From: Sporosarcina ureae
GTDB taxonomy: Bacteria; Bacillota; Bacilli; Bacillales_A; Planococcaceae
NCBI RefSeq assembly: GCF_002082015.1
Contig: NZ_CP015109.1
Location: 2,571,001 to 2,635,000 of the forward strand
Direction: 5' to 3'
DNA: 64,000 nt
The notes under the pieces were generated by a model. The model was not told where the DNA came from, ran no database searches, and was given only the letters and a program-made list of their open reading frames with translations. Position numbers and translations under genes: made by a program. Of the stretch, positions 7,917-16,968 are shown in pieces; within the stretch, counting starts at the first letter, position 1, and the number at the start of each line of letters is the position of its first letter.

Positions 7917-10481
7917 TTGAGGGAAAAGTGGAGTAGATTGCTACCAACCTTGTTGATATTACTGAGTCTTTTTGTGGTGTATGCATTCAGTTCCGTGCAG
8001 GTCAGCGCGGAAACAGAGGAAGGTGCTAAAGAGAGAGAACTTTTAGTGGAGTTTGCAGAAAGTCATCGATCATTTTCTGCTTCAACAGACGTTACTGGAG
8101 TAGAAAGCAGAGAAGAGATTGCGGAGCATGTGGAATTGTGGCGTTTGGACAAGGGGGAAGATCTCCTCAAGATGGCGGAACAATTGAAGGAAGAACCAAA
8201 TGTATTGATTGTTGAGCCGAATTACAAGCGGGATTTGCACTCTTCGACGAATGATCCCTATCTTTATAATCAATGGTGGGTCCCGCAAGTCAAGCCACAG
8301 CCGATTTGGATGCGGGTTGCAGAACAAAAGAAAAATGCAGTTGTGGCTGTCATAGATTCGGGTATTGCCTCTCATCATGAGGATCTTCAAGGACGTATTC
8401 AGCAGGGCGGTTACAACTTCGTTCATAATACGATGGACGTGACAGATGTCAATGGTCACGGAACTGCCGTTTCAGGTGTCATAGCTGCTTCCTCAGGGAA
8501 CGGCATAGGCATTACTGGAATTGCTGGGTCGTATGATGTGAAAATTTTACCCCTAAAAGTGTCTCATCTGTCCGGTAGTAGTTATGTATCGGATTCAATT
8601 CGAGCCATTGATTATGCAATTGAGAAAAAAGTAGACGTGATCAATATGAGTCTAGGTAGTGACCAGTCATCTGTTCTGGAACAGAATGCCGTTCAGCGTG
8701 CTGCTAGGGCAGGTATTACGGTTGTGGCTTCGGCCGGGAATGAAGCATTAGAAGGCAACCCGATCAATTATCCGGCGTCTTATCCTGAAGTGATTTCCGT
8801 CGGTGCGACAGATCAACAAAACAGACATGCTTCCTTTTCGAATTATAATTCGTATGTAGATGTAGTTGCACCTGGGGTTGGCGTTTATACGACAGCCCTG
8901 ACGAATACGTATAAACAGGCAAGCGGGACGTCATTTTCTTCACCGATTGTAGCAGGGGCAGCCGCACTTGTGAAGTCACTACAACCAGACGCTTCGCCGG
9001 CACAAGTCAAAGCGTATTTAGAAGGAACAGCAATGGATTTGGGTCAGCCTGGCAAGGATACGCATTACGGTGCAGGCCTTCTAAATCTGGAGGAATTGAA
9101 TGACAAACTGCTGCCAGCGGTTGTTCCCGTTACGGGAGTAAACATTCGTCATAAAAATGTAACGATAGATTTGGACACACAACAGAAAACAGCATTCAGT
9201 ACTGAACGCGTGCCTGAGCAATTGGAATCTCTGCGGCATCAAAAAGCGGTTTATTTTGAATCGGAACCAAATGACGCGTTCATGACTGCTAATCGCTTGC
9301 CTCTTGGAAATAGCATCGTAGGTACGATAACAGATTATTATTTTGATATGGATCACTATCGTTTTACTTTGGATGCGTCAGGAACGTTCTCCATGATTGC
9401 CAGTTGGATTGAGGATTCATATATTAGCCACCAAGATAATGAATATTTATTTGTAGGAATCCATGATGCCCGGCAGGAGCTGATTGACGTAGCCAGATTG
9501 ACTACTACTTCAGGCGGCAGGCAAGATATGTATTACTCAAAACAATTACCTAAAGGTGATTACTACTTAGTCATTCTTCAGTCCTCACCGTATAAATACT
9601 TATTCACTGATGCCGAATACATGATTACCTCATTATTTACACCAGTTAGTCAGCCGAAGCCTGAACCTGTCCCTACCTTTTTATTCGATAGTATATTTAT
9701 GAAGGTCGGGTTGAATGATCAGTTCGTTATGGACATAGAATCAGATGCACAGCTGAGTTCTACGAATGAACAAGTTGCGACTGTAGATCAAACAGGGAAA
9801 GTCTATGCGACGGGCTACGGCTCTGCAAAGCTATTGTATAAGAGCAAGAGCGTGACCAAGGAAGCGACCGTAAAAGTTGCCCGGAATTCGAAATCGAAAA
9901 CGGCTGCTTTGTTCGAACAAATTTCACCTATAGACGCGACAAACAAGGAAGTGACGTGGTCCTCTTCCAATCCGGTTGTAGCTTCAGTAGATCAGTATGG
10001 CATCATTACAGGTGAAAAAGCTGGGAAAACAACAATTACCGTAACTACGAATGATGGTGGCTTTACAGCAAGTTCAACCGTGACCGTCATAGGCGGAGCG
10101 CCACCCGAGTTTATAGGTACTCACCCTGATCTGTCAGTAGGACAAAACAAAGTATTCACTGTTACTTTTAGTCAGGATTTAAAGGTCGGGAAGGACTACA
10201 GCAAAGATATACTGATTTCCCGCTCAACAGTGCATACAGATCCAATCAAAGCATTCACTGCCACAGTCGATCCCTTAACGCCAAATAAGCTATATATCCA
10301 GCCTAACAGCAGTTGGGAAGAAGGTGTGCATTACATGACGATCAGTAAAAGCTTACAGAATAAAGATACTACCCCATTATCCAAAGTAGCCCGATTGAAG
10401 TTTGATGTGATCGGTAACTTTACCGATGGAAAGACTAATGAAGTGAAGCGTTATGAACGTGTGTTGTCGGGTATGCGCTGA
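7917..10481 (+). CDS. Secreted subtilisin-family (S8) serine protease with PPC and BIG2 domains
   Basis: The product has 854 residues: a signal peptide (to about residue 31, VSAETEE), an I9-like propeptide (about 40-110, ending NVLIVEPNYKRD), and a peptidase S8 domain with Asp147 (AVIDSGI), His181 (NGHGTAVSG), oxyanion Asn275 and Ser339 (GTSFSSPIVAG). After this come a PPC-like beta domain (about 445-580, beginning FESEPNDAFMTANRL), two BIG2-like repeats (about 600-740) and a C-terminal SbsA-type Ig domain. Translation starts at TTG 7917 behind AGAGGG. It is one of three paralogues in the window (also 55058 and 61373). The likely role is an extracellular or wall-associated protease for protein scavenging or processing. 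Confidence 0.9.
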   Translation: MREKWSRLLPTLLILLSLFVVYAFSSVQVSAETEEGAKERELLVEFAESHRSFSASTDVTGVESREEIAEHVELWRLDKGEDLLKMAEQLKEEPNVLIVEPNYKRDLHSSTNDPYLYNQWWVPQVKPQPIWMRVAEQKKNAVVAVIDSGIASHHEDLQGRIQQGGYNFVHNTMDVTDVNGHGTAVSGVIAASSGNGIGITGIAGSYDVKILPLKVSHLSGSSYVSDSIRAIDYAIEKKVDVINMSLGSDQSSVLEQNAVQRAARAGITVVASAGNEALEGNPINYPASYPEVISVGATDQQNRHASFSNYNSYVDVVAPGVGVYTTALTNTYKQASGTSFSSPIVAGAAALVKSLQPDASPAQVKAYLEGTAMDLGQPGKDTHYGAGLLNLEELNDKLLPAVVPVTGVNIRHKNVTIDLDTQQKTAFSTERVPEQLESLRHQKAVYFESEPNDAFMTANRLPLGNSIVGTITDYYFDMDHYRFTLDASGTFSMIASWIEDSYISHQDNEYLFVGIHDARQELIDVARLTTTSGGRQDMYYSKQLPKGDYYLVILQSSPYKYLFTDAEYMITSLFTPVSQPKPEPVPTFLFDSIFMKVGLNDQFVMDIESDAQLSSTNEQVATVDQTGKVYATGYGSAKLLYKSKSVTKEATVKVARNSKSKTAALFEQISPIDATNKEVTWSSSNPVVASVDQYGIITGEKAGKTTITVTTNDGGFTASSTVTVIGGAPPEFIGTHPDLSVGQNKVFTVTFSQDLKVGKDYSKDILISRSTVHTDPIKAFTATVDPLTPNKLYIQPNSSWEEGVHYMTISKSLQNKDTTPLSKVARLKFDVIGNFTDGKTNEVKRYERVLSGMR

Positions 10482-10524
10482 GGCTCGCTTAGCAACACAA
10501 TCCAGTGGATAGGAGAATGTAGAC

Positions 10525-10941
10525 ATGCCGAAAACATATATTGTAAATACGAATAAATCCAACAACACTGCGAACGAAGGAGAAATGTTAACACAACAAA
10601 AGGTGGCGGCTTACTATACACCGTGGAAATATTTTATCGATGAAATGGAAGCGGGAGATATTGTGTATTTGTACAGTAATGGGCAAGGAATTATTGCACG
10701 TGGCATCGGTACAGGAATAGTGGAAGTCGCAGATATTGGAGCCGATATAGAAGAGGAGCATTATATGCATCTCGATCGCTTTGAAATATTGGAAAATCCG
10801 CTTGCTCCTTCAAAAATCACGGAAATCGCTCAAACTGCAACGGATTGTAAGTATGTATTGAAATGGAATCAGACTATGATTCACTTGCCGAATTTCATTG
10901 GATTAAAGGTTTGGCAGTCTATCACGAAAGATTGCATGTAA
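10525..10941 (+). CDS. PUA/EVE-like small protein
   Basis: The product has 138 residues and starts at an ATG behind GGAGAATG. The middle (about 35-90) reads YFIDEMEAGDIVYLYSNGQG, then IARGIGTGIVEV and HYMHLDRFEIL, the pattern of EVE/PUA-fold domains in which a GD-hVYhY strand is followed by a glycine-rich turn. Such domains bind modified bases or RNA and occur as stand-alone proteins or fused to McrB-like restriction factors. It follows the protease by 43 bases and may be cotranscribed, ending at the terminator 10995-11035. No restriction gene is adjacent. The fold assignment is by pattern only; the function is unknown. Confidence 0.55.
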   Translation: MPKTYIVNTNKSNNTANEGEMLTQQKVAAYYTPWKYFIDEMEAGDIVYLYSNGQGIIARGIGTGIVEVADIGADIEEEHYMHLDRFEILENPLAPSKITEIAQTATDCKYVLKWNQTMIHLPNFIGLKVWQSITKDCM

Positions 10942-10994
10942 TGGGAGATACGTTTAGGTTAATCGGGTAAAAAACTATATGTGGGCATCATACA

Positions 10995-11035
10995 AAACGT
11001 TGCTTGACTGAGAAAATCAGTCAAGCAGCGTTTTT
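10995..11035 (+). terminator. Rho-independent terminator
   Basis: GCTTGACTGA (11002-11011) and TCAGTCAAGC (11016-11025) form a 10-bp stem with a four-base loop, extended by AAACG/CGTTT flanks and followed by a T-run. Confidence 0.85.
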
Positions 11036-11127
11036 ATTTATTAGATACTTTTTCTTTTAAATCAAAATAATACTATTAAGTAACTTGATAGTGTTATAAA
11101 ATGACTTTAGGAGAAATGGGCAGTAAG

Positions 11128-11180
11128 GATCTACTGCTGATGGATCACCGTGTGCGATGAAAGTCACTTGCATACGGAAT
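11128..11180 (+). other. Possible decayed group II intron fragment
   Basis: The hairpin CCGTGTGC - GATGAAAGTCACTT - GCATACGG (11148-11177) matches from memory the conserved stem with GATGAAAGTC found just ahead of the maturase gene in many bacterial group II introns. No maturase, domain V or intron ends are visible, so at most it is a relic. It lies in an otherwise empty 350-base gap before the sensor kinase. Confidence 0.3.
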
Positions 11181-11289
11181 ATTATGATTGATCATCTTGT
11201 GGCTAAAAGAAAATTCAGAAAATATAAATATTAAGTACTAGTAGAGCCTTCATTCCATGGTAGAATAATAAGAAATAAAGGATAAGAAG

Positions 11290-13272
11290 GTGAGACTATT
11301 GAAACGTAGTAAGCAATACTTTGTTATTGTCATTGTCATAACGTTGGTAGCTCTTGCCTATTATTATTCACATGCTCTAAAGGGAGACGCTTCCATCCAC
11401 CATGGGAAAGTTGATCTTTCCGAGACAGATTTTCTAGAGAAAGGTGTAATTGCCCTTAATGGAGAGTGGGAGTTTTATTGGAAACAGTTATGGAGTCCTG
11501 AAGATTTTATGAATGATCCGCAGCACGATCTGCAGTATACGGTTGTTCCGGGAAATTGGTTGCGCGATCAAGAGGGCAATACGTATGAACGTACGGGCTA
11601 TGCAACGTACAGGATGGTGGTTACGAATATACCATCGGATACGAAGTATTTTGGTTTATTGAAAGCGAATATACGAAATGCGAGCCGGATATTCGTCAAT
11701 GGAGAATTGGTGTTGGAGGATGGAGAGGTTTCAGAGTCGGCGAAAGCGAATGTATCGGGTAATAACTCGATGGCGACTTTTTTTGAACTGGAGAGTTCGA
11801 CGGCGGAAATTATTATTCAAGCGGCCAATCATGATTTTATCGTTGGAGGTATAGCAAGATCGATCACGTTTGGCACGCAAAATGAGATGATACAACTGCA
11901 TCAGCAGAAATTCCTGTTTGAGTTTGCCATGATTCTCATTGTAATAATTATCGGTCTCTTTTATCTCTTCCTGTTCATGGTCAATGCGGATTATCGAAAG
12001 AAGGAGCCTGCCACGCTACCGCTTGCATTGAGCTGTCTTTTCTATGGAATTATGAGCAGCATATACAGTGAACGAATTATTACCGTGATCATCCCTACGA
12101 TGAGCATGGACAGCACGTTTCGTTTTGGACATTTAATGAGTGCTTTTACGGTTATTACGGTGTTGATCGTGCTCAATCAAATCAGTCCCGTCTTTTTATC
12201 CAATCGAATACGGAATGGTATGTTGATTTTTTACAGTATTTTTATTGTAATTATCCTATTGCTTCCCATGACTATTTACTCTAATATACTGGAGTTTTAC
12301 ATGGCGAGCACAGTTGTCTTTTACTTCTTTGTATGGCTAAAAGTGCTGTGCTTGTTTATCAAAAAAAGCGGTCCTGAAATTGACAGTATAGAACATATTG
12401 CCATGATTATATCATTGCTCAGCATCTACTTATTCTGGTTTGACATGATTTTATATAGTACGGGATTAAAAGAGGATATGTTGATTTCCTTCCTGACGCT
12501 CGCTGTCTACGGCATTGCGATGTCTGTCCTGTTGATTTTCCGGTATACGAGCTCTTACAGAAAGAATGAAGAATTGTCGACGCAGTTGGTTGAAACGTTC
12601 TCCACGCTCGATCAAACGACGAAGATCGCAGAGAGAAATGAACTGGCCTTTTTACAAGCGCAAATCAAACCACACTTCTTATTTAATACGCTCAGCAGCA
12701 TTATAAGTCTTTGCTATACGGACGGGGAACGTGCAGGCAAAGTCCTGTCCGATTTGTCGAACTACTTGAAGCGGTCTTTCCAAATAGATATCCATACCGA
12801 TTACGTCACGATCGAGAATGAATTGAAATTGATCAAAGCGTATGTCGAGATCGAGAAAGTACGATTCGGCGACCGGATTGACATGGTCTATGACGTTGAT
12901 GAAGAAATCCTATCGTGCAAGATCATTCCTCTCATTATCGAGCCTCTTGTTGAAAACGCCATCAGGCACGGTGTCTTGAAAAATAAAAGCGGAGGCAAAT
13001 TGAAATTGACGTTAAAAAAACAAAAACACGGTATATATGTGTGCGTGCAAGATAACGGCAAAGGCATGGATCCACATCAATTGAATGCCATTAGAAGCGG
13101 GGAACGAAACCTGAAATCGCTGACAGGTAACGGTATAAGTTTGGCGAATATCCATACGAGGTTGCAAAGTTTTTATCAAACCGAGCTACACTTTGAAACA
13201 AATCCAGGAGGAACGAACGTCTATTTTATTATTCCTTTACACGATGACCAGGAGGAGACGGCCGATGATTAA
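11290..13272 (+). CDS. 7TMR-DISM-type LytS-like sensor histidine kinase
   Basis: The product has 660 residues. One N-terminal membrane helix (about 10-27) is followed by an extracytoplasmic sensor domain with the GEWEFYWKQL and YRMVVTNIP features of 7TMR-DISM extracellular domain 2. Seven or so membrane helices follow (about 210-420), then a His_kinase domain with QIKPHFLFNTL (phospho-acceptor His462) and an HATPase_c domain with VENAIRHGV and DNGKGM. It pairs with the response regulator whose start overlaps its stop by 8 bases. A GTG at 11290 is taken as start; a TTG at 11299 with AAGGTGAG in front is an equally good alternative. The signal is unknown; the family senses carbohydrates or envelope components. 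Confidence 0.85.
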   Translation: MRLLKRSKQYFVIVIVITLVALAYYYSHALKGDASIHHGKVDLSETDFLEKGVIALNGEWEFYWKQLWSPEDFMNDPQHDLQYTVVPGNWLRDQEGNTYERTGYATYRMVVTNIPSDTKYFGLLKANIRNASRIFVNGELVLEDGEVSESAKANVSGNNSMATFFELESSTAEIIIQAANHDFIVGGIARSITFGTQNEMIQLHQQKFLFEFAMILIVIIIGLFYLFLFMVNADYRKKEPATLPLALSCLFYGIMSSIYSERIITVIIPTMSMDSTFRFGHLMSAFTVITVLIVLNQISPVFLSNRIRNGMLIFYSIFIVIILLLPMTIYSNILEFYMASTVVFYFFVWLKVLCLFIKKSGPEIDSIEHIAMIISLLSIYLFWFDMILYSTGLKEDMLISFLTLAVYGIAMSVLLIFRYTSSYRKNEELSTQLVETFSTLDQTTKIAERNELAFLQAQIKPHFLFNTLSSIISLCYTDGERAGKVLSDLSNYLKRSFQIDIHTDYVTIENELKLIKAYVEIEKVRFGDRIDMVYDVDEEILSCKIIPLIIEPLVENAIRHGVLKNKSGGKLKLTLKKQKHGIYVCVQDNGKGMDPHQLNAIRSGERNLKSLTGNGISLANIHTRLQSFYQTELHFETNPGGTNVYFIIPLHDDQEETADD

Positions 13273-14251
13273 AGCGGTATTGGTGGACGATGAGATATTA
13301 GTATTAAACTACTTAAAGAAAATTGTTGGGGAGACAACCGGTATCGAAGTAATTGGTACGTTTACGGATCCTGAACTCGCGCTAGTTGAAATTCCTCGAT
13401 TGGAGCCCGACGTGTTGTTTTTGGATGTAGACATGCCCGAAATGAACGGAATGGAGTTAGGGGAAAAACTCATCCAGACTCACAATCCTGATGAAATGGC
13501 GATTGTTTTTGTCACGGCATACGAGCAATATGCGATGCATGCTTTCGAGCTGAATACGATTCATTACATTTTGAAGCCAGTAGACAAGCAGTCGGTAGAA
13601 GAAGTTTTGAATAGAGTGTACAAAATAAAGAGGATGACGCGAGAAAAGACGAAAACGGTGGGCGAGATTTGTTTGTTCGGCAACATGCATTTGCGTATGA
13701 ATAATTCCAGAATCGAATTTATGACCGCGAAACTCGAGGAACTTCTTGCCTTATTGATCATGCATCGAAAGAAAGGCATCAGCAAGTGGCAGATCATTGA
13801 TATTTTATGGGAAGAATCTTCTATGGAAAAGTCTCAACAAAATCTCTACACGATAATCTTCCGGCTCAAGAAAACATTAAAAAATGCCGGCATTCCTGTC
13901 AATTTGGAAAGGAAAAACGGCATGTATAAAATCATGCTACCGGGAGTTCACTGTGATGTAATCGAGTTCGATCAATTTATGGACAAAAAACTGAAAATCA
14001 ACAGCCAAAACCTCGAGGAGTTTGAAAAAGCCGTCACCTTGTATCAAGGAGAATTGTTCAATGGGAAAGGCTATATCTGGTGCGTGGGTGAAACGGAAAG
14101 CTATTATCAACAGTACGTCCGTCTGATTAACGAACTAGTCAACTATTACAAGAAGAATACGTGTATCACTCAATTGGAAAATTTGATGGATAAAATCAAG
14201 CCGATAATTAGAGAAGAAGACTTGGAGAACTTGATAAAAGAAAATATGTAA
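13265..14251 (+). CDS. Response regulator with SARP-type (winged-helix plus BTAD) output
   Basis: The product has 328 residues. The receiver domain (1-120) has acidic pocket residues VDDE, phospho-acceptor Asp54 (FLDVDMPEMNG), the switch FVTAYE and Lys in ILKPVD. It is followed by an OmpR/SARP-like winged helix (about 140-225, WQIIDILWEE, LKKTLKNAG) and a bacterial transcriptional activation domain-like helical tail (about 225-328). The ATG at 13265 overlaps the kinase stop and has GGAGG 11 bases upstream; the longer frame beginning at 13193 is only the kinase coding region read in another frame. Partner: the kinase at 11290. The targets are unknown; the small gene at 14547 is the nearest downstream candidate. 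Confidence 0.88.
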   Translation: MIKAVLVDDEILVLNYLKKIVGETTGIEVIGTFTDPELALVEIPRLEPDVLFLDVDMPEMNGMELGEKLIQTHNPDEMAIVFVTAYEQYAMHAFELNTIHYILKPVDKQSVEEVLNRVYKIKRMTREKTKTVGEICLFGNMHLRMNNSRIEFMTAKLEELLALLIMHRKKGISKWQIIDILWEESSMEKSQQNLYTIIFRLKKTLKNAGIPVNLERKNGMYKIMLPGVHCDVIEFDQFMDKKLKINSQNLEEFEKAVTLYQGELFNGKGYIWCVGETESYYQQYVRLINELVNYYKKNTCITQLENLMDKIKPIIREEDLENLIKENM

Positions 14252-14546
14252 GGGAGTCTGAGACATCATAAACAAGAGTGTGGAGGAATGAATACCAATC
14301 TTCTATGCTTTTTTTGTTATACATACATGGATGTATGCGTGTACCGGGGCAGAATGGAGTCAGTCAGTTTTTTAGCTTTCAATCATTTGCATGTAAGAAA
14401 AAAGTAAGGATAGCTTGCTATACTATGTTTAACGTAGCGTACTCATACTTTCTTATACGAGTTCATTAAACTATTGATTCATAGAAAAAGTCGCAAATCT
14501 TTCTGAAAAACGTCTACCTGATTGTAAACTAAAGGAGATGAGTAAT

Positions 14547-14777
14547 ATGCCAGCTTATTTGGTTAATGAATACTATGTGTTTACGTCTTATGAGGATCTA
14601 TCTTCCCTTATTCATGATATTATCCATTACTCCCTTCTGCCTCCGCGACAAGACAGGCATTCGTTCTCTATACTCGTGGGTCAACTGGATACGCAAACCC
14701 TTCAGTTTGAAGGGGACAATGGCAACTCCGTCCCGGTGCGTTATGAAAGGGAGGAGGGGGTGTATTATTCTGTTTGA
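14547..14777 (+). CDS. Small hypothetical protein
   Basis: The product has 76 residues, starting at the second of two close ATGs. The first, at 14538, directly abuts AAAGGAG, whereas 14547 has ideal nine-base spacing. The sequence contains YYVFTSYEDLSSLIHDIIHYSLLP, then ILVGQLDTQTLQF, with no membrane helix or signal. No family is recognised. The stop is followed after 12 bases by a REP-like repeat and then by a terminator-like hairpin. It lies downstream of the two-component system but has its own ribosome site and about 295 bases of leader, in which no gene is supported. Confidence 0.6.
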   Translation: MPAYLVNEYYVFTSYEDLSSLIHDIIHYSLLPPRQDRHSFSILVGQLDTQTLQFEGDNGNSVPVRYEREEGVYYSV

Positions 14778-14789
14778 GTTGTTGATACG

Positions 14790-14823
14790 GGTACCAGGTC
14801 CCCACACAATTCCCACACAATTT
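14790..14823 (+). repeat. REP-like repeat, copy 3
   Basis: GGTACCAGGTCCCC is followed by two perfect CCCACACAATT boxes. It lies between the stop of the small gene and the hairpin at 14873-14905, with the repeat in the sense orientation of that gene. Confidence 0.9.
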
Positions 14824-14872
14824 ACGTAAATAAATACTGAAGAGATGGGCCCTCCTATAAATTAAGAAAAAG

Positions 14873-14905
14873 CGTCAACTCTGAACTTTAGAGTTGACGT
14901 TTTTT
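14873..14905 (+). terminator. Terminator hairpin of the GTCAACTC group
   Basis: CGTCAACTCT (14873-14882) pairs perfectly with AGAGTTGACG (14890-14899), followed by T6. Its stem core matches the hairpins at 16896, 20265 and 32801, all of which also follow a REP-like repeat. Confidence 0.85.
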
Positions 14906-15045
14906 GGTGACACAAACGGTTTACATCACAAGTCATACATAGTACATCATCAAATTTCAACTGATCCAAAGAATTCACTCAATCATATTCCTTTTCCCAA
15001 CATACCCTATAAAAGCACTACTAAAAGTAGGAAGGGGAATGATGT

Positions 15046-16785
15046 ATGACAAACGAATTCCATTATGGAGAGTCGCAACCGAACATTCTGTTTTTAATGG
15101 TGGACCAGGATCGATTTCCGCCAGTTTATGAAACGAAGGCGATACAAAAGTGGAGAAGAAAGAATTTAGTTGCGCAGAATTTATTACGAAAAAATGGTCT
15201 TTCATTTTTGAACCATTATGCAGCGAGTACGGCTTGCTCTCCTAGTCGAACATCATTATATACAGGGCACTATCCTTCATTACATGGTGTCACGCAAACG
15301 CCGGGGGCTGCAAAGGGTTCTTTCGATGCGGATTTATTCTGGCTGGATCCGAATACAGTTCCAACCACAGGGGACTACTTCCGCGCTGCAGGCTACAAAA
15401 CGTTTTGGAAAGGGAAATGGCATGCGTCGGAACCTGATATCCTTATTCCAGGAACAAAAAATTCATTGCCTAGTTATGATACAAATACGGGGGTGCCTAA
15501 TAAACAAGACGAAAGGATGTATCGAAAAGCAGACCGTCTGAATGAATACGGCTTTTCCGAGTGGATTGGTCCAGATCCGCATGGTGCAGATCCTAGAAAT
15601 TCAGCATCATCTGCGGGCACTGGAACGAGTGGACGTGATGAAGTGTATGCAGCGGATACCGTGAAACTGATAAAACAACTAGATAAAGATAGACATTGTG
15701 ATAAAAAGGATACCCCTTGGTTTATTCAATGTTCATTCGTCAACCCGCATGACATTGCATTGTATGGACTGTTTTCGGCCATTTCTCCCAACTTTAATTT
15801 TGAAGTGGATCCCACACTACCTTATATCCCGCCCGCCCCAACTGTTCACGAATCGCTGCAGTCGAAACCGTCTGTACAGGAAAGTTATCGGCAAACGTAT
15901 CCAAAAGGACTTCAGCCTATACATGATAATAACTTTTACCGCCAGCTTTATTACAGTCTTCAAAAAGAAGTGGATAATGAACTCCTCAAAGTCCTAACCG
16001 CTCTTTACCAGTCTAGTTTTTTGGATAATACGATCATTGTGTTCACTTCGGATCATGGCGAGCAACTGGGTGCACACGGTGGCTTGTATCAGAAATGGTA
16101 CACGATGTACGAAGAATCCATTCATGTTCCTCTCATCATTCATAGCCCAACACTTTTCAAAAAAGCAGAATCTACAAACATGCTAACGAGTCACGTTGAT
16201 ATTCTACCTACTCTTCTAGGTTTAGCTGGAATTGACGTTGCGGCCATACAACGCAAGCTATCTCGCGATCATACAGATGTACAGCCGCTCGTTGGAAGGA
16301 ATCTAACACCGCTCTTTTACGGCCGTGATCATTTCTTCCGAGCAAATGAACCGTTATATTTCATGACAGAAGATAATGTCTTCAAAGGGCTCCACCAAAC
16401 CAACCCGATTACTGGGTGTTCCTATGAACAGGTTGTCCAACCAAGCTCTATCGAAGCCGTCTTTGCTTCATTTCAAACGGGATGCAACAATGAGTATGAA
16501 ATTTGGAAATTCGCCCGATACTTCGACAACCCTCAATTTTGGTTGGATCCGGGAGTCAGTGATACGACAATGGTTGAGAAGGATGGGTGCTTGGTGGAGA
16601 TCATCAAGACAGAGCCGGTTTGCGATCAATTTGAAATCTACAACCTGGCCGAAGATCCGTTAGAGACGAAGAATCTAGCTGATCCTGCTTATGCAACGGA
16701 TGAGACAGAGGTGATTCGTTGTAAATTGGAACAGTTGTTGGCGGATCAGCGTTCTGAAAAACGATTGAGTCCTGGGGGGCAATAG
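15046..16785 (+). CDS. Type I sulfatase (alkaline phosphatase superfamily)
   Basis: The 579-residue enzyme starts at ATG 15046 behind GGAAGGGGAA. The N-terminal PNILFLMVDQDR supplies metal-binding Asp20 and Asp22-type ligands. The sulfatase signature CSPSR at residues 64-68, followed by TSLYTGHYPSLHG, carries the cysteine that a formylglycine-generating enzyme would convert to the catalytic formylglycine. Downstream, KGKWHASEP and FTSDHGEQLGAHG give further metal ligands. No signal peptide is present, so it should be cytoplasmic. It probably hydrolyses an organic sulfate or phosphonate ester; the substrate is not readable. No partner maturase is in the window. A REP-like repeat begins 3 bases after the stop. 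Confidence 0.88.
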   Translation: MTNEFHYGESQPNILFLMVDQDRFPPVYETKAIQKWRRKNLVAQNLLRKNGLSFLNHYAASTACSPSRTSLYTGHYPSLHGVTQTPGAAKGSFDADLFWLDPNTVPTTGDYFRAAGYKTFWKGKWHASEPDILIPGTKNSLPSYDTNTGVPNKQDERMYRKADRLNEYGFSEWIGPDPHGADPRNSASSAGTGTSGRDEVYAADTVKLIKQLDKDRHCDKKDTPWFIQCSFVNPHDIALYGLFSAISPNFNFEVDPTLPYIPPAPTVHESLQSKPSVQESYRQTYPKGLQPIHDNNFYRQLYYSLQKEVDNELLKVLTALYQSSFLDNTIIVFTSDHGEQLGAHGGLYQKWYTMYEESIHVPLIIHSPTLFKKAESTNMLTSHVDILPTLLGLAGIDVAAIQRKLSRDHTDVQPLVGRNLTPLFYGRDHFFRANEPLYFMTEDNVFKGLHQTNPITGCSYEQVVQPSSIEAVFASFQTGCNNEYEIWKFARYFDNPQFWLDPGVSDTTMVEKDGCLVEIIKTEPVCDQFEIYNLAEDPLETKNLADPAYATDETEVIRCKLEQLLADQRSEKRLSPGGQ

Positions 16786-16787
16786 TG

Positions 16788-16810
16788 CGTACCACGTCCC
16801 CACACAATTC
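16788..16810 (+). repeat. REP-like repeat, copy 4a (half unit)
   Basis: A CGTACCACGTCCCC core with one CACACAATTC box lies three bases after the sulfatase stop and is followed at once by a complete copy. Confidence 0.85.
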
Positions 16811-16816
16811 GGAACG

Positions 16817-16850
16817 GGTACCAGGTCCTCACACAATTCCCACACAATTT
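16817..16850 (+). repeat. REP-like repeat, copy 4b
   Basis: GGTACCAGGTCCTC is followed by two CACACAATT boxes. It sits in tandem with copy 4a and ahead of the hairpin at 16896-16930. Confidence 0.9.
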
Positions 16851-16891
16851 GAATAAATGGATATGAGAATGATAACTTCCGCTATACAGAA

Positions 16892-16930
16892 AAAAGCGTC
16901 AACTCCAAAACTTCGGAGTTGATGCTTTTT
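16892..16930 (+). terminator. Terminator hairpin of the GTCAACTC group
   Basis: GCGTCAACTCC (16896-16906) pairs with GGAGTTGATGC (16915-16925), flanked by A5 and T5. It serves the sulfatase and, in the other direction, the MBL gene. Confidence 0.85.
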
Positions 16931-16968
16931 GCTAATTTAAACGTGATAGACAATCTGCATTCATTGGT

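Noticed and set aside
14278..14469. 63-residue plus-strand open frame
   Set aside because: No convincing ribosome site and no family-like pattern; it lies in the gap before the small gene at 14547.
14598..14816. Minus-strand frame beginning in REP sequence
   Set aside because: Several frames encoding WGPGT are simply the reverse translation of the repeat; they are not proteins.
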